Assembly: GCF_037975245.1 (NCBI RefSeq)
Contig: NC_092568.1
Coordinates: forward strand, 28,983,501-29,047,500
DNA length: 64,000 nucleotides
DNA from: Apostichopus japonicus
Taxonomy: Eukaryota > Echinodermata > Holothuroidea > Aspidochirotida > Stichopodidae
Direction: 5' to 3'
Below the pieces are notes generated by a model. That model saw nothing but the letters and a program-made list of their open reading frames with translations, made no database searches and had not been told where the DNA came from. Numbering within the stretch: position 1 is the stretch's first letter; every line of letters begins with the position of its first letter. Of this stretch, positions 59,166 through 64,000 are shown piece after piece. A program made the translations under genes and the position numbers.

Positions 59166-62100
59166 GGTGATGGTGTACAATCTTATGATTTGGATGAAAG
59201 CATGTTTTTGTTTTTTTACACTATAAGTATAGTGACACATCTATGGTTGTGGTATAGCCTTCAAATAACGGGCATTCAACTGGTTATAGCTGAGTCACCG
59301 GATGTTAAATTGGCTCCTGAATATTCGTCACTGCAGATCAATCGTAACGCTTGCCAACTTTTGCAAAAGTCACGAGTCCTTTTGTCATGGTTAAGAACAA
59401 TTTCCCTAACTGAAATATACAGGTATAGTGATCCCGAACAAGCATCTGTTTTCCCGTTCCCATGAAGTGCAGAATCTTTCCCCAATAACCTGGTTAGTCA
59501 CGGCAGGAATAAATATGACTTAAAAATAGCATGAGTGTTGTTACTAAAAGTTTTAATATCTCCAACTTTAAGAAAAATTTCCACAGACGTTTCATTTCTC
59601 TTGGTAGTCGCAAACGTTGGCGTGGGGGGGGGGTTAGGGGGTAAGGGAGTGGGCGAGCCTTGGATCACGTTGTTTGTTTACAATTCAATACGAGGGCTTT
59701 GCTCTGTATGTTCGTACATTACTTCTGTTCCAGTTTATCCGGGAGTAATGAGGTCAAGTAACCAGAGATCTCGGGTCGATTAATCCACCGAGCGTCCACA
59801 CTACCATCTCGATCGCCCTTGCGGAGTCACATCCCCCATTGTGTTCTCAAATTTGAACAAGGTTTCGTGATTGCAAATCATTATGAGGTGTTCTTTTCCC
59901 CTCTGACTCATAAATGTAATTTTGATCCTTCTCGGAATCGCTGGACATTAAGAGGGCTTCCGAAACAGACTTAGAAGTGCAAAGTTTATTTAAAAAAAGC
60001 TTTTTAAACCTATCGGAATATCGGTCTGAATGACGGAATGTGCATTGAGGATGGCATGAAAACATGCTCGGTTAAAAGAGACCATTTTATGTCAATATTT
60101 AGGGGGGTATAAACCAAAGGACTTATATAAACATCTCCAGGTTGTTAACAGGTTGCCATGTGTTCGCTTTAATAAGATTTAACAGGGAAGTGAGTGGGTT
60201 ATGCCTACGTTACCTCACGAAGACTCCCTCGTCTTTTCAAAGAAACGCGTAGACAGAAATACAGATATACAGACAACAAAATAAATAGAAACACTAAAAA
60301 TGCTAAGGACCAAGCAAGACTGATGAAAAGAAGAAGCCGTGTGATTAACTACATAGAATGAAGAGATACAGTATTCCTCCTCATTCCCGAAATATTACGA
60401 ACGCGGATTAAGATCGAAAGACTGGTATTTATTACCCATGAGACTAAACAGGAAGAAGCCATGACATTAAACTTACAAAAAATATCCCCCTCCTTGAAAT
60501 CTATTGCTCATTACGCACAAATATTCTAAGAATGTTTACCTCACTCCCCTGTCATTTTGTATACTAGGCCTATTCGATAAAACTCCGACTTTTCTACCGG
60601 TTTTCAGAAAAGAAACCGCCGGAAAGCTCTAAAACCAAAAGCAGCAAGAGTCGATTGGGGTTGTATTGATCAATCAGTTTCATCTCTATATAGATTGAAA
60701 CTCTTCGATGGAAAAGACCATTAAGTTCCATCATTTATTATACCTATAGTTGCCTATGTACATTCCATTTTATGTAGATGAATCATAACCTTGTTCTGCG
60801 AGTGCATAATACACGCTGAATGGATAGACAATGCCAGTATACACCCCCCCCCCCCCCCTCAAATGAATTATTACTGTTTGATATAGTCATAATTTTGCTC
60901 ATGCTCACTAAGGCTGTCTGTAGCTTCTTGTTTTGTTGTTTCCTTGTCCTACTTCCGGAAGAAACATGATCATTAGCTTCAAACGGTTGGAAAGAATTTT
61001 ATCAGTGGTATATCTGAATCAATTCGATCACAGTAAAACAAATCGTGAAGGCCTCAATAATAACAATGATATTAAAAACATATATGGGAATGAATGAGGA
61101 TCATTTTGAGAAGATACTTATATTACAAAGACCCAAATTTCAGATTGTTCTTCCTTCTCCTCCTCCTGACCTCCCTACATTGTTCCACCACCTCAGCATA
61201 TCTTTTCCCTCTCATTTTCCCCCCTCCATACTGGCATTGTGCCCATATTCTATACCCCTCAGACTTTGTGTTTCATAAGGAGGTACCATTTGTCTAAAAT
61301 TGATTCCAGCAGTTCCTCGTTCCTCACACACATACTGTGCAGTAACATGAGTCAGAACATCACTTGCAAACTGACTGAGATGGCTTGTGAACGTGAAGTG
61401 ACGAAAACCAAATTTGGCATGGTTGCATCTTCACTCGTACCCTCTATCTGATTGATTGATAAAAACAAGTGCAGTGATCGGGTTTTGCTACCAATTATAT
61501 ACTAATATACCCTCCCCTTTAAAGGCAGTTTCCATACACTCCATATGTAGTGCATGTGTCATGTAGTGCATGTGTCGTGCAGTGCGTCCCCGATGGTTCC
61601 CACTATAGAGAAGTTTTTCTATTTTCTGTCTTTTTGTGCTAAAATACATATAACAGTAGTTGTTATTGTTACAAAATACGTCAGAAATAATATGAATGAA
61701 ATAATCAAAGCATTTAAAAATCACAGTAATGTTGATACTATTTATACTGGATATTCATTCAAACGTCGATCCCCCTAAGTGATAATATACTGTGCTTTAA
61801 CGTATACAGTTTTTTTTTTACCTTTTACCAAGTCGTTGTTTATGGGGTAAACCGACGGTTTTTTCTCCTAGGGTACATTTACCCTCACGGAGTATATCGA
61901 ATTGGGTCAGAGTAAACAAACTATACAAAGAAGGCAGGATGTTTGGTTATGGATTTATACAGGAACATTTACGGAAGCCGATACTTGGTGCTTGAAGTCA
62001 GCCTATAGTATGTGTATACCGCTACTATACGGAATGCAATACATTGTACAGTCTAGGCCTACCTTATTTTGGTTATTTACACTAGTGTTGTAACCGTCAA

Positions 62101-63153
62101 GGGTATAGTAAAATCGTATACGGTATAGGTATTATTCGCGCAGTTAGTCAAAACAAATAAATGTGTATGGGGGGGGGGGGGGGAGAGTAACTGATGGCAA
62201 AGAAAGGACTATTTCGCATAAATAATTCAATGTGATTGATATAGCAGTATGGAAATTGTGAGAACATCATCACGCAGTACGGTACTTCCTGATACTAGGA
62301 TACATAGTGTCTATTGTATATAGGTCACTGCTGGGAATAACAAAGACATAACTACAGAACCGGATTTGTTTGGAGGGGGAGGGGAGGGGGGGTGGGGGAG
62401 CGGCGGGCCAGGTGACTGTGGAGGGAAACCTTGTAATAAAAAGTAGTAAACGACTTACACCAATAGTCGTTAGCTTGTGGCACAACCACCATATTTTGTT
62501 ACTGGAGCGGGAGGGGAGGGGGGGGCTAAGGCATTACTGTATGTCGTCCAGGGGAAGGGTCTAAAGAGAGTGCCCCCTCCTTGAGAACTTTTGATAAACA
62601 TTGAAGTGATTAGATGCAAAATCATTCGATATTTTGCAACTTTTGAAACATTGTTAAAGAATTTTCAACTGTTTAGGTTGTACTTGTACCACATAGGCTA
62701 CACAAATATTAATGTACTGTTAACTACGAAAATATTGTTTGCCGGTGATTGATGAGAAGTATATATTATTTTGCCCCTGACCGTTAGAGAAACAGACACT
62801 TCAGAAACAGACACTTCAGAAACACGATCACCTCACAATCATAAAAAAACAGCTTGTGAGCTTTTGATGGTATTGCAATATATATCATAGCAGGTAAGAT
62901 ATATATCATATCACACCATGATCCGCACAAGACGGCGATTATAAAGTCGAAACACGAGGGGCCCGGTATTCGGCCCATTTCCACGCCCTATATATCCGGC
63001 ACCACAAAACTAACAGTATGGACGTTGGTATTTTATTATGCAGTTTTTTTTTATGTTGGTTTAAGTAGTTTCGCTAAACTGAGAAATTATCGGTTCATTA
63101 GCCGTTCGTTAGAAATGTTAGATATGGTTACTACTAATTTGAGTCATGATGAA
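59166..63153. other. no gene recognised over about 4 kb
   Basis: AT-rich with a C run at about 60846-60858 and G runs near 59622, 62169 and 62518. Short overlapping frames (59109-59485, 61045-61297, 62270-62564) show no domains. A small tandem duplication, acttcagaaacagac, lies near 62798-62822. Confidence 0.4.
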
Positions 63154-63520
63154 CATAGACGTAGGAGGCATGGGGGGGGGGGGGCTGGATCCCCCAACCA
63201 AAATTTGTTGTGAAAATTCGGGCAACATGCAGAGAATTTTTCGGGCACCTACTGAAAGAAAAATAATTTGCTATGTGTTTTTCAATGATTAAACTGATAT
63301 TATTATGATCATTGTTATTGCAACGACTTTCCCAATAATTATAACCAATACGGAAGGGTAATAACACGTCAAACGATTGTATGTTATTGGCATTTGATGT
63401 CATAACGACGCATGCCTATATGATAGTTACATTAACGTGTTGAAAAATTTTGGTAATATTTTTCGGGTAAGTCGTTACAGCTCCCCCCCCCCCAAATCAA
63501 ATTGGGCTCCTACGCCTATG
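63154..63520. mobile_element. decayed hAT-like element (about 367 bp)
   Basis: Starts catagacgtaggaggc followed by a poly(G) run, and ends gggctcctacgcctatg after a poly(C) run. Read inward, the ends share cata(g)(a/g)cgtagga. Flanking 8-mers match at only 5-6 of 8 positions, so the TSD is decayed. It resembles the 50196 element in end sequence and poly(G) placement. Confidence 0.6.
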
Positions 63521-64000
63521 GTCATAAATATTCTTCCCCCTCTTGTACTACATATTCTATGTTTGAACAAACACAATGTGCTGTAAGAAATGGTACTATA
63601 TAATGCTATAATGTTCTCAAAATATCCTCCTGCATAAAATGTACTCAGCCGACCTCATCATCTTTTTTAAAACATATAGAGAGTTTTGAAATCATGGGCC
63701 AACTGTACCATGTGAAGAAGCTATATATACTGGGATCAAAACAGACGACATAAAAACCAGTCCCAGCAGATTACCAGGATGGAATAAGTTCTGGAAATAA
63801 CATGAATCGCCATGTGGAACATACATCATGTAACCATTAAATGTACTTTAAAGCAGTCGGATGATCCCCTATGGAATATTAAATGTATACTGCAGGAATT
63901 TAACAAGTTGAACAATTTACCAAAACACAGATCTATAGCTGGCGCCAATTACACTAGCTGTTGGCTAAAGTTTTCAACAGAGAATGCTAACTAACAGTAT
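63521..64000. other. no gene recognised
   Basis: AT-rich end of the window. The plus frame 63812-63994 has no recognisable domain. Confidence 0.45.

Overview
This window is AT-rich, repeat-rich, gene-poor eukaryotic DNA. There are no operons, no closely packed reading frames and no CRISPR array. It holds widely spaced exons with GT/AG splice signals, many microsatellites and minisatellites, small DNA transposons with target-site duplications (TSDs), and tRNA-derived SINEs. The style, plus an extracellular gene of the fibrillin/LTBP superfamily, fits a marine invertebrate, perhaps a deuterostome such as an echinoderm. The species is inferred and cannot be read from the sequence.

Only one gene is well supported. 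Two minus-strand exons, both phase 1-1 with good splice sites, encode an EGF-like domain followed by a Ser/Asn-rich linker (19105-19344), then a TB/hybrid domain (4737-4913). The order EGF then hybrid, separated by low-complexity linker, resembles the N-terminal half of latent TGF-beta binding proteins and, less closely, fibrillin. The intron between them would be about 14.2 kb; a small 69-bp candidate exon lies at 5180-5248. No further exon was recognised upstream (19.4-64 kb) or downstream (1-4.7 kb), so the rest lies outside the window or in short exons invisible by eye.

The rest is mobile and repetitive DNA. The most striking pieces are: (1) a 1,541-bp fold-back transposon (23942-25482) with near-perfect terminal inverted repeats (TIRs), a 6-bp TSD, about 37 palindromic CTTAAG-centred sites mostly 21 bp apart in its two arms, and a unique core holding a 98-codon ORF; (2) a 139-bp hairpin MITE (30765-30903) with the same TATGG...CCATA ends and 6-bp TSD length, probably the same transposition system; (3) two inverted copies of a 0.66-kb element (42969-44302) separated and flanked by three identical 8-bp sequences, forming a 1.33-kb palindrome; (4) several small hAT-like elements starting CAG/CAT with 8-bp TSDs (4453, 21797, 50196, and decayed copies at 39839 and 63154).

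Tandem arrays include (GAGTC)37 at 12411, a 36-bp array at 30045, a 37-bp palindromic-core array at 32533, a 46-bp array at 35935, a 29-bp array with higher-order structure at 37600, a 287-bp triplication at 51500, a 98-bp array at 6940 and a 59-bp array at 9300. Most long open frames are by-products of these arrays. Poly(G) runs of nine or more are frequent and lie mostly on the plus strand.
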